DNA of 64,000 bases, from the NCBI GenBank assembly GCA_021851405.1, contig JAJZDW010000009.1:1-64000 (forward strand), read 5' to 3'. The notes beneath the pieces were generated by a model. That model was given only the letters and a program-made list of their open reading frames with translations, was not told the DNA's origin and ran no database searches. The translations under genes were made by a program, and so were the position numbers. This DNA is from Pseudomonadota bacterium (GTDB lineage: Bacteria > Pseudomonadota > Gammaproteobacteria > Steroidobacterales > Steroidobacteraceae). Shown one piece after another: positions 35,718 to 44,445 of this stretch (its first letter is position 1; each line of letters opens with the position of its first letter).

Positions 35718-38075
35718 ATGAAGGATCACAGTACTCGCGCGCGGGTGCTCGGCGCCCTGACCGCCGCAGCGCTGCTCGCCGCGCTCCCCGCACCGGGCGC
35801 GCACGCGGCCGGTGTGCCGCTTTACAAAAATCCGCACGCCCCGATCCCCGCCCGGGTGAAGGATCTACTGCGGCGCATGACGCTGCCGGAGAAGATCGCG
35901 CAGATCACCTCGATCTGGGACGACAAGCCACAGATCGAGAACGCCGCCGGGGACTTCGATCCGGCCAAGGCGGCCCGCAACTACCCCTATGGCATCGGCC
36001 AACTCGCCCGACCGGGCGACTACGCGCCCGATCAGTTCCGACTGCGCACCCTCGCGCAGACCATCCAGTTCGTGAACGCCGTGCAGCGCTACGACATCGA
36101 CCATACGCGCCTCGGCATCCCGACGCTGTTCCATGCGGAAGGACTGCACGGATACGTGGCCCGAGGCGCGACCAGCTTCCCGCAGGCGATCGGACTGGCG
36201 AGCACCTGGGACCCGGCACTGATTACTCGGGTGTTCGGCGTGGTGGCCCGCGAGGCCAGCGCCCGCGGCGTCGACATGCTGCTGACGCCCGTGATCAACC
36301 TCGGCCGCGATCCTCGCTGGGGACGCATCGAGGAGACCTTCGGCGAGGATCCCTACCTGGTCGGCCGGATGGGCGTCGCCGAGGTGCGTGGCCTGCAAGG
36401 CCCGGCGCTGCCTCTGACCCCGGGACACGTCCTCGCGGTGCTGAAGCACATGGCCGGCTACGGCGTGCCGCAGGCCGGCACTAACGTCGGCCCGGTCGAG
36501 CTGACGCACCGCACGCTGCGACAGATGTATCTGCCGGCGTTCCACCGGGCGATTGACCAGGCCCACGCCCAGGTGGTGATGGCCGCGTACAACGAAATCG
36601 GCGGCATCCCGTGCACCGCCAATCCCTGGTTGTTCCAGCAGGTGTTGCGCAAAGACTGGGGCTTCAAGGGGGTGGTCGTCAGCGACTATCTGGGCATCGA
36701 GCAGCTCATGACGCTGCATCACGTCGTGCCGAATCTGACCGATGCCGCCGCTCGCGCCCTGAATGCCGGTGTCGACGTCGATTTCCCCGACGGCCAGGCG
36801 TTCGCGCACCTGCCGCAGGCGCTGGCGGCCGGTAAAGTGTCGATGCAGCAGATCAACGCGGCGGTCGCCGGCGTGCTGCGCCTGAAATTTCTCTCCGGGG
36901 TGTTCGACCATCCCTATGCCAGTGTGCGCAACGCGCGCGCGATCACCGATGACCCGCAGGCGCGCGCCCTCGCGCTGAAGTCGGCGCAGGAAGCGATCGT
37001 GCTCTTGAAGAACGACGGCACGCTGCCGCTGCAGGTGAGCCGCCTGAAGACCCTGGCCGTGATCGGCCCGAACGCCGCGCCGGTGCGCCTCGGTGGCTAC
37101 TCGGGCATCCCGAGCCACCCGGTGAGCATTCTGGCGGGCATCCGCCGCTACGTCGGAGCGCGGGTGCACGTGGTGTATGCCCGCGGCGTGAAGCTGCTCG
37201 CGTACGGCAACCAGGACACCAATCGCGAAGTGCTCGAGTCGAACTCGGCAAACCTGCCGCGCATCCGCCACGCCGTGGCGGTCGCCCGCCGCGCCGATGC
37301 GGTCGTGCTGGTGCTCGGCACCCGCGTGGCGATGTGCCGCGAGGGCTGGGCCACCTATCACCTGGGAGATCGCGACACGCTGCGCCTGCGCGCCGACCAG
37401 AATCGCCTCGCGAGCGCCATCTTCGCCCTCGGCAAGCCGGTGGTGGTGGTGCTGATCAACGGCTGCCCGGTGACGGTCAACCGCATCCTGCCGCGTGCCA
37501 ACGCCCTGATCGAGGGCTGGTATCTCGGTCAAGCCGGCGGCACCGCGATGGCGGACGTGCTGTTCGGCAAAACCGATCCGGGCGGCAAGCTGCCGGTGAC
37601 CATCCCGCGCTCGGTCGGCATGGTGCCGTACAACTACGATGAGAAGCCGAGCGCGCATCGCGGCTATCTCTTCACGCGGAACTCGCCGCTGTTCCCGTTC
37701 GGCTATGGACTGTCGTACACGACCTTCCACCTCGGGCGCCCGCAGCTGTCGGCGCCGACCCTCGCGGCGCACGGCACCGTGACCGTCACGGTCAATGTGC
37801 GCAACACGGGCAAGGTCGCCGGCAGCGAGGTGGTGCAGCTGTACGTGCACGAGCTGGTGACCTCGGTGACCGAACCGGTCAAGGAGCTCAAGGGCTTCAA
37901 GCGAGTATGGCTCGCGCCCGGCGCGGCCACGCAGGTGCGCTTCAGGCTGCAGCCGCGGGTCTTTGCGATCTGGAACGAGAACATGCGCAAGGTCGTCGAA
38001 CCCGGCACGGTGCAGGTGATGGTGGGCGCCGATTCGGTGCACCTGAAGTCCGCGATGCTGCACCTGGCGAGCTGA
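35718..38075 (+). CDS. Secreted GH3 beta-xylosidase/beta-glucosidase
   Basis: A 785-residue GH3 enzyme. The ATG at 35718 follows GGGGGGA and starts a signal peptide (VLGALTAAALLAALPAPGAHAA); an upstream in-frame start lies before the operator and is not plausible. The N-terminal barrel has RMTLPEKIAQITS, FPQAIGLASTWDPAL, GRDPRWGRIEETFGEDPYLVGRMG and VLKHMAGYGVPQAG; the nucleophile is Asp 323 in VVVSDYLGIEQL. The alpha/beta sandwich and a fibronectin III-like C-terminal domain (NVRNTGKVAGSEVVQLYV) follow. GH3 enzymes of this size remove beta-linked xylose or glucose from oligosaccharides. The regulon context favours xylose, but glucose from de-xylosylated xyloglucan is equally possible. Confidence 0.92.
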   Translation: MKDHSTRARVLGALTAAALLAALPAPGAHAAGVPLYKNPHAPIPARVKDLLRRMTLPEKIAQITSIWDDKPQIENAAGDFDPAKAARNYPYGIGQLARPGDYAPDQFRLRTLAQTIQFVNAVQRYDIDHTRLGIPTLFHAEGLHGYVARGATSFPQAIGLASTWDPALITRVFGVVAREASARGVDMLLTPVINLGRDPRWGRIEETFGEDPYLVGRMGVAEVRGLQGPALPLTPGHVLAVLKHMAGYGVPQAGTNVGPVELTHRTLRQMYLPAFHRAIDQAHAQVVMAAYNEIGGIPCTANPWLFQQVLRKDWGFKGVVVSDYLGIEQLMTLHHVVPNLTDAAARALNAGVDVDFPDGQAFAHLPQALAAGKVSMQQINAAVAGVLRLKFLSGVFDHPYASVRNARAITDDPQARALALKSAQEAIVLLKNDGTLPLQVSRLKTLAVIGPNAAPVRLGGYSGIPSHPVSILAGIRRYVGARVHVVYARGVKLLAYGNQDTNREVLESNSANLPRIRHAVAVARRADAVVLVLGTRVAMCREGWATYHLGDRDTLRLRADQNRLASAIFALGKPVVVVLINGCPVTVNRILPRANALIEGWYLGQAGGTAMADVLFGKTDPGGKLPVTIPRSVGMVPYNYDEKPSAHRGYLFTRNSPLFPFGYGLSYTTFHLGRPQLSAPTLAAHGTVTVTVNVRNTGKVAGSEVVQLYVHELVTSVTEPVKELKGFKRVWLAPGAATQVRFRLQPRVFAIWNENMRKVVEPGTVQVMVGADSVHLKSAMLHLAS

Positions 38076-38400
38076 TCGGTCGGTTTGTCTCGCCGGTGAT
38101 CCCCTCGGGCTTTTCTCTCCCCGGCCCGACCGGGGATCACCGGCGGGTGTTTGCCCGCGACGTCCCGGCCGACCCTTCCGGGCAGCAGCTGCGCCACCCG
38201 CACCGCATCTTCATCAGACGCAGAACGCGCGGTCGCTGAGCGAGCGGCGCCACCGCCACCAGCCCCGCGACGTCGTCACGGCGATCGAGATCGAAACGCA
38301 GGGAGCTCGGCGGGTGCCGCGGCCTCGAGGAGAGCTCGATGAACGGACGGCGCGGGGCCTGCCGCACCCGCGCCTTGCCCACCGGGCGCGCGCCGCCCGG
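38076..38400. other. Convergent intergenic region between GH3 and xylB
   Basis: These 325 bp separate two genes that end toward each other. The region holds the long inverted repeat at 38091-38145. Short open frames cross it on both strands but they are Arg/Pro-rich and have no start signals. I see no further gene. Confidence 0.5.
38091..38145. terminator. 14-bp perfect inverted repeat, probable bidirectional terminator
   Basis: CGCCGGTGATCCCC (38091-38104) is matched exactly by its complement at 38132-38145 with a 27-bp loop. It starts 15 bp after the GH3 stop, between convergent genes. No T-run follows on either strand, so it may stop both transcripts with help from Rho, or protect the 3' ends. 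Confidence 0.55.
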
Positions 38401-39909
38401 CTAGGCGAATTCCGCGAATGCGCCCTTGAGGTCGCGGTAGAGTCGCTGGAACGTGCGGCGACGGCTCGCCAGCAGGGCTGCGAGGGCGGCATCGGGGTGC
38501 ACGATCCGCGCCACCGGCGGTGCGGCGCAGACCTCGGCCTCATCGCCCTCACCGACCGCGAGGCGAGCCAGCCGGGCCGCCCCCAGCGCGGCACCGACTT
38601 CCCCGCCCTCGCGATACGTCAGCGGCCGGCGCAGCGCCGCGGCGATCAGCCGGCCCCAGTACGGCACGCGCGCCCCGCCGCCGGTCACGCTGATCTCCCC
38701 GACCTGGTCGCTCTTCTCGGTGAGCACGTCGAGTCCGTCCGCGAAGGCGAAGGCGACCCCCTCGAGCACCGCGGCAGTGAGCTCCGCCGGCGCCGTGTCC
38801 GGCCGCAGTCCGAAGAACACTCCGCGCGCATGCGGATCATTGTGCGGGGTACGCTCGCCGGTGAGATACGGCAGGAACAGCGGGGAGTGGCGCGTCAACC
38901 CTTGCGCTTCGGCAGCGGCCGCGAGCGCGCCGAGATCCGCACCGCCGACCACCTGGGCGATCCAGTCGAGCGTATTGGCCGCGCTCAGCATCACCGACAT
39001 CTGATGCCAGCGGTCCGGCAGACAGTGACAGAACGCGTGCGCGGCACGCTCGGGATTGGGTCGGAACCGGTCGGTCACGACGAACAGCACCCCGGAGGTG
39101 CCGAGGGAGAGAAACGCCTGACCAGGTCGTACCACGCCGAGACCCACCGCGCTCGCGGCATTGTCGCCGCCGCCGCCGGCCACGATCACCCGCGGCAGTC
39201 CGAGCTGCTCGGCGGCCGCGGCGGTCAGCGTGGCGGACGGGCTAGATCCCTCCACCAGGCGCGGCATGTGCGCACGCGTCAAATCGCTCGCCGCCAGCAT
39301 CGCATCCGACCACTCGCGCCGCGCCACATCGAGCCAGCCGGTGCCGGCAGCATCGGACATGTCGCTGACGCGCTCGCCGGTGAGACGCAGCCGGACGTAG
39401 TCCTTCGGCAGCAGCACGTGTGCGGTGCGGCGGAAGACCTCCGGCTCATGCCGCGCCACCCAGAGCAGCTTCGGGGCGGTGAACCCCGGCATCATGATGT
39501 TGCCGGTGATGGTGCGGGCCGCCGGTTCGCGCCGCTCGAGCTCGAGGCACTCCTCGGCCGAGCGCCCATCGTTCCAGAGAATGGCCGGACGCAGCGGCTG
39601 ATCGCGGGCATCGAGCAGCGTCGCACCGTGCATCTGCCCGGAGAGGCCCACGGCCCGTACCGCGGCGCGCGCCGCGGCCGGCAGCGCGAGCACCGCCTGC
39701 ACGCTCGCCTGCCACCAGGCGTGCGGATCCTGCTCGGAGAATCCCGGTGCGGGACGGTTCACCTCGAGGGGTGCGGAGGCGTGCGCGGCGATGCCGCCGT
39801 GCGCATCGAGCAGCACCGCTTTGACGCTGGAGGTGCCAATATCAATTCCGAGGTACAGAGCGCTGCTCCCGTCTTGAGTGTCGCCAGATGGTAGCGATAC
39901 CACTTCCAT
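38401..39909 (-). CDS. xylB: Xylulokinase
   Basis: An FGGY-family kinase. The N-terminal LYLGIDIGTSSVKAVLLDAHG is the phosphate loop, followed by LSGQMHGATLLD, ILWNDGRSAEEC, KDYVRLRLTGE, VAGGGGDNAASAVGLG (catalytic Asp region) and FLPYLTGERTPHNDP, all typical of XylB. It phosphorylates D-xylulose made by XylA. The coordinates run to the first ATG (39909), but that ATG lies between the -35 and -10 of its own promoter and the operator occupies codons 3-7. E. coli XylB begins MYIGIDLGTSG, which aligns with the CTG at 39858, preceded by GGGAG. I think translation starts at that CTG, giving 485 residues. Confidence 0.92.
   Translation of the reverse strand: MEVVSLPSGDTQDGSSALYLGIDIGTSSVKAVLLDAHGGIAAHASAPLEVNRPAPGFSEQDPHAWWQASVQAVLALPAAARAAVRAVGLSGQMHGATLLDARDQPLRPAILWNDGRSAEECLELERREPAARTITGNIMMPGFTAPKLLWVARHEPEVFRRTAHVLLPKDYVRLRLTGERVSDMSDAAGTGWLDVARREWSDAMLAASDLTRAHMPRLVEGSSPSATLTAAAAEQLGLPRVIVAGGGGDNAASAVGLGVVRPGQAFLSLGTSGVLFVVTDRFRPNPERAAHAFCHCLPDRWHQMSVMLSAANTLDWIAQVVGGADLGALAAAAEAQGLTRHSPLFLPYLTGERTPHNDPHARGVFFGLRPDTAPAELTAAVLEGVAFAFADGLDVLTEKSDQVGEISVTGGGARVPYWGRLIAAALRRPLTYREGGEVGAALGAARLARLAVGEGDEAEVCAAPPVARIVHPDAALAALLASRRRTFQRLYRDLKGAFAEFA
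39889..39902. promoter_or_regulatory. LacI-type operator of xylB
   Basis: TGGTAGCGATACCA. On the minus strand a consensus TTGACA (39917-39912) is 18 bp from TACCAT (39893-39888), so the operator lies across the spacer and -10 box. Confidence 0.85.
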
Positions 39910-39976
39910 AGTGTCAATTTTGCGGCCGATCGAAATCTCCTTTGGGACGAGCGGATCTTCGGTTGTCGCTCAGACG

Positions 39977-39990
39977 TGATATCGCTACCA
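39977..39990. promoter_or_regulatory. LacI-type operator of the esterase operon
   Basis: TGATATCGCTACCA. TTGTCG (39963-39968), 17 bp and TACCAT (39986-39991) form the promoter, the operator again overlapping the -10. Confidence 0.82.
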
Positions 39991-40060
39991 TGTTCACCGG
40001 CTCCGCGCCGGCAGCCGTCCGGCGGCGGCGAGCGGCGTGCCGAAGAATGAGGGGAATGCC

Positions 40061-41398
40061 ATGCCGATGCTGATCAAACGCCTCCTGCCGTGCCTGTGTG
40101 CGCTCTCGGTCTGTGCCGCACTGACCGCCTGCGGCGCCGGTGGCGCCGGTGGCGGGCACCGTCCGCAGGCCGCGGCGACGGCCCCGGCGCGCCCGCCCGC
40201 CCGAGCCACGGCGCAGTGGCTCGGAACCTGGGCGGCCTCGCAGCAGATTCCCGAGCCCGGCAACACGCTGCCGAGCGCGGCGCTCACCCGAGCGACGCTG
40301 CGTCAGATCGTGCACCTGAGCGTCGGTGGAAGCGAACTGCGCGTGCGGTTCTCGAACGTCTTCGGCACCACACCGCTGCACATCCTGGCCGCGCACATCG
40401 CGGTGCCGGTCTCGCGCACCACCGGGGCGATCAACCCGGCCACCGACACCCGCCTCACGTTCGGCGGCCGTCCCGGCATCCGCATCCCCCCCGGAGCCGC
40501 CTACTACTGCGATCCGGTCGCCTTCCACGCCGCGCCGCTCTCGGACCTCGCAGTGACGATTTATCTGCGCAAGCCGCCGCAGCGCCAGACCAGCCATCCC
40601 GGCTCTCGCGAGACGTCCTTCCTGCTGCACGGCGAGCACGTGGCCGCGGCGAGCCTGCCGGGCGCGATGCGTTTCAACCACTGGTTCTTCCTCTCCGGCG
40701 TCGACGTCCGGGTGCACGGACCGGCCGCGGCGATCGTCACGCTCGGGGACTCGATCACGGACGGTCATGCCACACCCAACAACAGCGACACCCGCTGGCC
40801 GGATGATCTGGCCCGCCGGCTGCAGGCCTCGCCGGCCACGCGTCAGTTGAGCGTGCTCAACGTGGGCACGGGCGGCAACCGCCTGTTGCGCTACGGTCTC
40901 GGACCCGATGCCCTCGCCCGCTTCGACCGCGACGTACTCGGCCAGACCGGCGTGCGCGACCTGATCGTGCTCGAGGGCGTCAATGATCTGGGCGTCGCCA
41001 CCTTCCACGGGCGGATTTCCGCCGCACAGCACGCCGCACTGGTGCGCAACATCATCGGCGCGTACCGGCAGATCATCCTGCGCGCCCACGCGCACGGCAT
41101 CAAAGTCATCGGCGGCACGATCACCCCGTTCGGCGGCTCGACCTACTACCACCCCTCGGCCGCGACGGAACGCGACCGCCGCGAGATCAATGCCTGGATC
41201 CGCGCGCCCGGACACTTCGATGCCGTCGTCGACTTCGCCAAGGTGGTGCGCGACCGGCAGCATCCGCAGCGGCTGAACCCTGCGTTCGACTCCGGGGATC
41301 ACCTGCACCCGAACCCCGCGGGCTATCGCGCCATGGCGGCGGCCATCCCCCTGTCGCTGTTCTCGCCGGCGAAGCACCCCGACGGCACGCCCCGATGA
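40061..41398 (+). CDS. SGNH/GDSL-hydrolase lipoprotein, probable carbohydrate esterase
   Basis: A 445-residue SGNH hydrolase. The ATG at 40061 follows GAGGGG. The N-terminus (LIKRLLPCLCALSVCAALTACGAGG) has a lipobox, so the mature protein is probably anchored to the outer membrane through its Cys. After an N-terminal beta domain with GTWAASQQIPE and LRQIVHLSVGGSELRVRFSN, the catalytic domain has block I GDSITDG (Ser), a GGNRLL block, VLEGVNDLG (Asn) and DHLHPN (Asp-His). This layout resembles esterases that remove acetyl groups from plant polysaccharides. It overlaps CE15 by ATGA, placing it in a de-esterification operon. Acetyl-xylan or acetylated xyloglucan are the likely substrates. Confidence 0.85.
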   Translation: MPMLIKRLLPCLCALSVCAALTACGAGGAGGGHRPQAAATAPARPPARATAQWLGTWAASQQIPEPGNTLPSAALTRATLRQIVHLSVGGSELRVRFSNVFGTTPLHILAAHIAVPVSRTTGAINPATDTRLTFGGRPGIRIPPGAAYYCDPVAFHAAPLSDLAVTIYLRKPPQRQTSHPGSRETSFLLHGEHVAAASLPGAMRFNHWFFLSGVDVRVHGPAAAIVTLGDSITDGHATPNNSDTRWPDDLARRLQASPATRQLSVLNVGTGGNRLLRYGLGPDALARFDRDVLGQTGVRDLIVLEGVNDLGVATFHGRISAAQHAALVRNIIGAYRQIILRAHAHGIKVIGGTITPFGGSTYYHPSAATERDRREINAWIRAPGHFDAVVDFAKVVRDRQHPQRLNPAFDSGDHLHPNPAGYRAMAAAIPLSLFSPAKHPDGTPR

Positions 41399-42960
41399 GT
41401 CCGCGCGCCGGCGGGGTGTGCGCCGCCGCCGCGGTGACCCTCGCCTGCGCTGCCGTGCCGGCGCCGGCCGCGCCCGCCCGACACGGGCGGGCGCCGGTGA
41501 CGTTCACGACCGCCCAGGACCATCGCAACATGATGGAGCAGCTGGGCATCGAGGCGCTGCGCCCGGGCGCGAGCGGCAATGAGAACTCGCCCCATCATGC
41601 CAACCACGATGAAGCCCTGGCCGATCCCTACGGTGCGCTGCCTGATGCGCTGCGGCTCGCGGACGGCCGCCCCGTCACCACGGCGCAGACCTGGTGGCAG
41701 GTCCGCCGCCCGCAACTCGTTGCCGCGTTCGAACACGACGTGTACGGCCGGATCCCGCGCGGCGTGCCCCAGGTCACCTGGAAGGTGGCGGCCCGTGGGC
41801 GCACCCGCCTCGGCGGATATCCGGTCATCTACCGCCGTCTGATCGGCACCGTGGACAACAGCGCCTATCGGCCCCTCTCGGTGCACATCCCAGTGACGCT
41901 GGTGTTGCCCGCGCACGCGCATCATCCGGTACCGGTGCTCATCATGTTCACCTATGGCGCCCCTCCCGTGCCGCGCCGCGGGCCGGATCGCAAGCAGCTC
42001 GCGGCGCTCAATGCGCAACTGCGTGCCGTGCTCGCGCGCCACGATGCGCCCGCGCGTGCCGTGCTGCGGCAGGACCCGCATGCCGAGCTGATCTCCCGCT
42101 CGATGTTTTCCCCGCGCGCGCGCAACGTCGATGGCGGTGCCCCGTCGATCGTGCAGTTGATCGCCGCCGGGTGGGGCTTTGCCTCGCTCGATCCGACGGC
42201 CGTCCAGGCCGACGACGGCGCCGGGCTTACGCGCGGGATCATCGGTCTGACCAACCACGGACGTCCGCGCTCACCGGGTCAGTGGGGCGCGCTGCGTGCC
42301 TGGGCCTGGGCGGCGAGCCAGGTGCTCGATGCGCTGCGCACCGACCCGGCGGTCGATGCGGCACACGTGGGCATCGAAGGCGTGTCGCGCTTCGGCAAGG
42401 CGGCACTGGTCGCGATGGCGTTCGATCCTCGCTTCGCCATGGGCCTGATCGGCTCCTCCGGCAAGGGCGGGGCCACGCCGCTGCGGCGCCACTTCGGGGA
42501 GACCGTCGGTAACCTCGCCGGCGCCGGCGAATATCACTGGATGGCGGGGAATTTCCTGCGCTACGACGCCGCCCGTGCCGCGTTCGGCCCGCGCACGCCC
42601 GCGGATCTGCCGGTTGACGCCAACGAGTTGATCGCGCTGTGCGCGCCGCGGCTCGTGTTCATCAGCTACGGCATCCCCGCCATGGGCGATGCCCGCTGGC
42701 TCGATCAGCGCGGCAGTTTCATGGCGGCAGTCGCGGCGAGCGCCGTCTATCGGCTGCTCGGCGTCCCGGGGCTGCCGGTGCGCGGCAACGCACTCACCGC
42801 GCCGATGCCACCGGTCAACGTCGGACTGCTCACCGGCCGGCTCGCCTGGCGCCAGGATGACGGCGGTCATACGGATGCGCCCAACATGAAATACTTCATC
42901 GCCTGGGTCGATCAGGCCATTCACTACCACGCTGCGCAGCGCAGGGAACTCCCCCGATGA
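41395..42960 (+). CDS. CE15 glucuronoyl esterase
   Basis: A 521-residue secreted alpha/beta-hydrolase starting in an ATGA overlap with the upstream esterase. The signal peptide is short (VCAAAAVTLACAAVPAPAA). The nucleophile is Ser 331 in GVSRFGKAAL, with the Arg and Lys typical of CE15, and the His lies in the C-terminal DDGGHTDAPNMKYF. The N-terminal PDALRLADGRPVTTAQTWWQVRRPQLVAAFEHDVYGRIP is characteristic of bacterial CE15 and related proteins. CE15 enzymes cleave the ester joining lignin alcohols to the 4-O-methyl-glucuronic acid of xylan. Between two other esterases and beside glucuronate genes, this fits detachment of glucuronoxylan from lignin. Confidence 0.88.
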   Translation: MSPRAGGVCAAAAVTLACAAVPAPAAPARHGRAPVTFTTAQDHRNMMEQLGIEALRPGASGNENSPHHANHDEALADPYGALPDALRLADGRPVTTAQTWWQVRRPQLVAAFEHDVYGRIPRGVPQVTWKVAARGRTRLGGYPVIYRRLIGTVDNSAYRPLSVHIPVTLVLPAHAHHPVPVLIMFTYGAPPVPRRGPDRKQLAALNAQLRAVLARHDAPARAVLRQDPHAELISRSMFSPRARNVDGGAPSIVQLIAAGWGFASLDPTAVQADDGAGLTRGIIGLTNHGRPRSPGQWGALRAWAWAASQVLDALRTDPAVDAAHVGIEGVSRFGKAALVAMAFDPRFAMGLIGSSGKGGATPLRRHFGETVGNLAGAGEYHWMAGNFLRYDAARAAFGPRTPADLPVDANELIALCAPRLVFISYGIPAMGDARWLDQRGSFMAAVAASAVYRLLGVPGLPVRGNALTAPMPPVNVGLLTGRLAWRQDDGGHTDAPNMKYFIAWVDQAIHYHAAQRRELPR

Positions 42961-44429
42961 ACCGCACCCCGGCGACCCGCCGCCTCACCCGCACCCTCGG
43001 CCTGACACTCGCCGGCGGCCTGCTGCCGCTGGCCGCGCTCGCCGCACTCCCGCAGGTCCAGTTCACGCCCCTGCATGCGGATGGCATTTACCGCCTCGGC
43101 CAGACGGTCGGCTGGACGGTGACGGTGCCTGCGGGCGCACCGAACCCGCGCGGCCGCTTCGCCTATACGGTCAAACGCAACGATCTGGATGTCGTCAAGA
43201 CCGGGAGCTTCTCGCTCGCCTCCGGCCACGCGACCCTGGCCCTGCGCTTCGATGCGCCGGCCATGCTCTACGTCACGGTCGACTACGAGCCGACCCCATC
43301 GGCGCTGTCGCGCGCGCAGTACCTCACGTTGAACAGGAGCCTGAAGGCGCTCCTGAGCCAAGGCGATCCGGCGCTGCAACGGCTGTTGGCCCACTACCCG
43401 CACTTTCAGCCGCTCGCCCCGCCGTTCCCGTTCGGCGCCTACGCCGAGCACCGGGTCGCCACACTCGGCGCGGCGGTCGCCCCGACGCAACTGCGCGCAT
43501 CGCTGCCGCCGCCGCGCAACTTCGATGCCTTCTGGGCCCGCCAGCTCGCCGCGCTGCGACGCGTGCCGATGCACGTGAAGCTCACTCCTCTGCCGAGCGC
43601 CCAGGCCGGCGTGAAGCTGTTTCGCGTGCGCCTGAAGAGCCTCGGCTCCGACGTGCGCGGCTATTTGGCGATGCCGGCGCATGCCGGGCGCTTTCCGGCG
43701 CTCATCCTCTACCAGTGGGCCGGCGTCTATCCTCTGCACAGCGCGTGGGCGACCAATCGTGCCGCCGAGGGCTGGCTGGTGTTCGACGTCGATTCACACG
43801 ACATCCCGCCGAGCCGCGGGACCGGTGTGGCACAGAACTATCCGGACCTCGGGGTGCACAGCCCGCAAACGTCGTATTTTCTCGGGATGTATCTGCGCGA
43901 CACGCGAGCGCTTCAGTACATCCGCCACAACCGGTGGTGGAACGGCCAGACGCTGGTCCTCACGGGCACCAGCATGGGTGGACAACAGAGCCTCGCCACG
44001 GCCGGACTGAACCCCGGGAAGGAAACCGCGGTGATCGTCAATGAACCGTCGGGCGCGGACATGAACGGCCTGGCACACGGTCGCCGGCCGGGCTATCCGT
44101 TCTACGCAACGCAGGATCCCTCGGTGCTGCACACCGCGGCGTACTTCGACACGGTCAACTTCGCCCCGCACATCACCGCGCCGACCCTCATCGCCATGGG
44201 ATTCATCGACACCACCGCGCCGCCGGCCGGACTGTGGACCGAGCTCGATGAGATCCCGGCAGCGAAGGAAGCGGTACCAATGATCGACTCAGCGCACAAC
44301 AACATCACGCCCGACAAGCAGGAGGCGTGGCTGTCGCGTTCGGAGGAGCTGCTCGCGCAGCTCGCTCAGGGCGATCCGTTCGTGCCCAACCAGGCGCTCA
44401 CCCGCCCGCAGACCGGCCGCGTACGCTGA
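42957..44429 (+). CDS. CE7-type acetyl xylan esterase
   Basis: A 490-residue protein, again starting in an ATGA overlap. It has a signal peptide (LTRTLGLTLAGGLLPLAALAAL), an N-terminal beta domain (about 30-170) and a C-terminal alpha/beta-hydrolase of the CE7 cephalosporin-C deacetylase type: PPPRNFDAFWARQLAALRRVP, RGYLAMPAHAGRFPALI, the nucleophile Ser 339 in GTSMGGQQ, an ITAPTLIAMGFIDTTAPP strand with the Asp, and IDSAHNN with the His. CE7 enzymes remove acetyl groups from short xylo-oligosaccharides. The added N-terminal domain is longer than in classical CE7 enzymes and may be a binding or spacer module. Confidence 0.86.
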   Translation: MNRTPATRRLTRTLGLTLAGGLLPLAALAALPQVQFTPLHADGIYRLGQTVGWTVTVPAGAPNPRGRFAYTVKRNDLDVVKTGSFSLASGHATLALRFDAPAMLYVTVDYEPTPSALSRAQYLTLNRSLKALLSQGDPALQRLLAHYPHFQPLAPPFPFGAYAEHRVATLGAAVAPTQLRASLPPPRNFDAFWARQLAALRRVPMHVKLTPLPSAQAGVKLFRVRLKSLGSDVRGYLAMPAHAGRFPALILYQWAGVYPLHSAWATNRAAEGWLVFDVDSHDIPPSRGTGVAQNYPDLGVHSPQTSYFLGMYLRDTRALQYIRHNRWWNGQTLVLTGTSMGGQQSLATAGLNPGKETAVIVNEPSGADMNGLAHGRRPGYPFYATQDPSVLHTAAYFDTVNFAPHITAPTLIAMGFIDTTAPPAGLWTELDEIPAAKEAVPMIDSAHNNITPDKQEAWLSRSEELLAQLAQGDPFVPNQALTRPQTGRVR

Positions 44430-44445
44430 GGTGCGGCGCGGCGCC

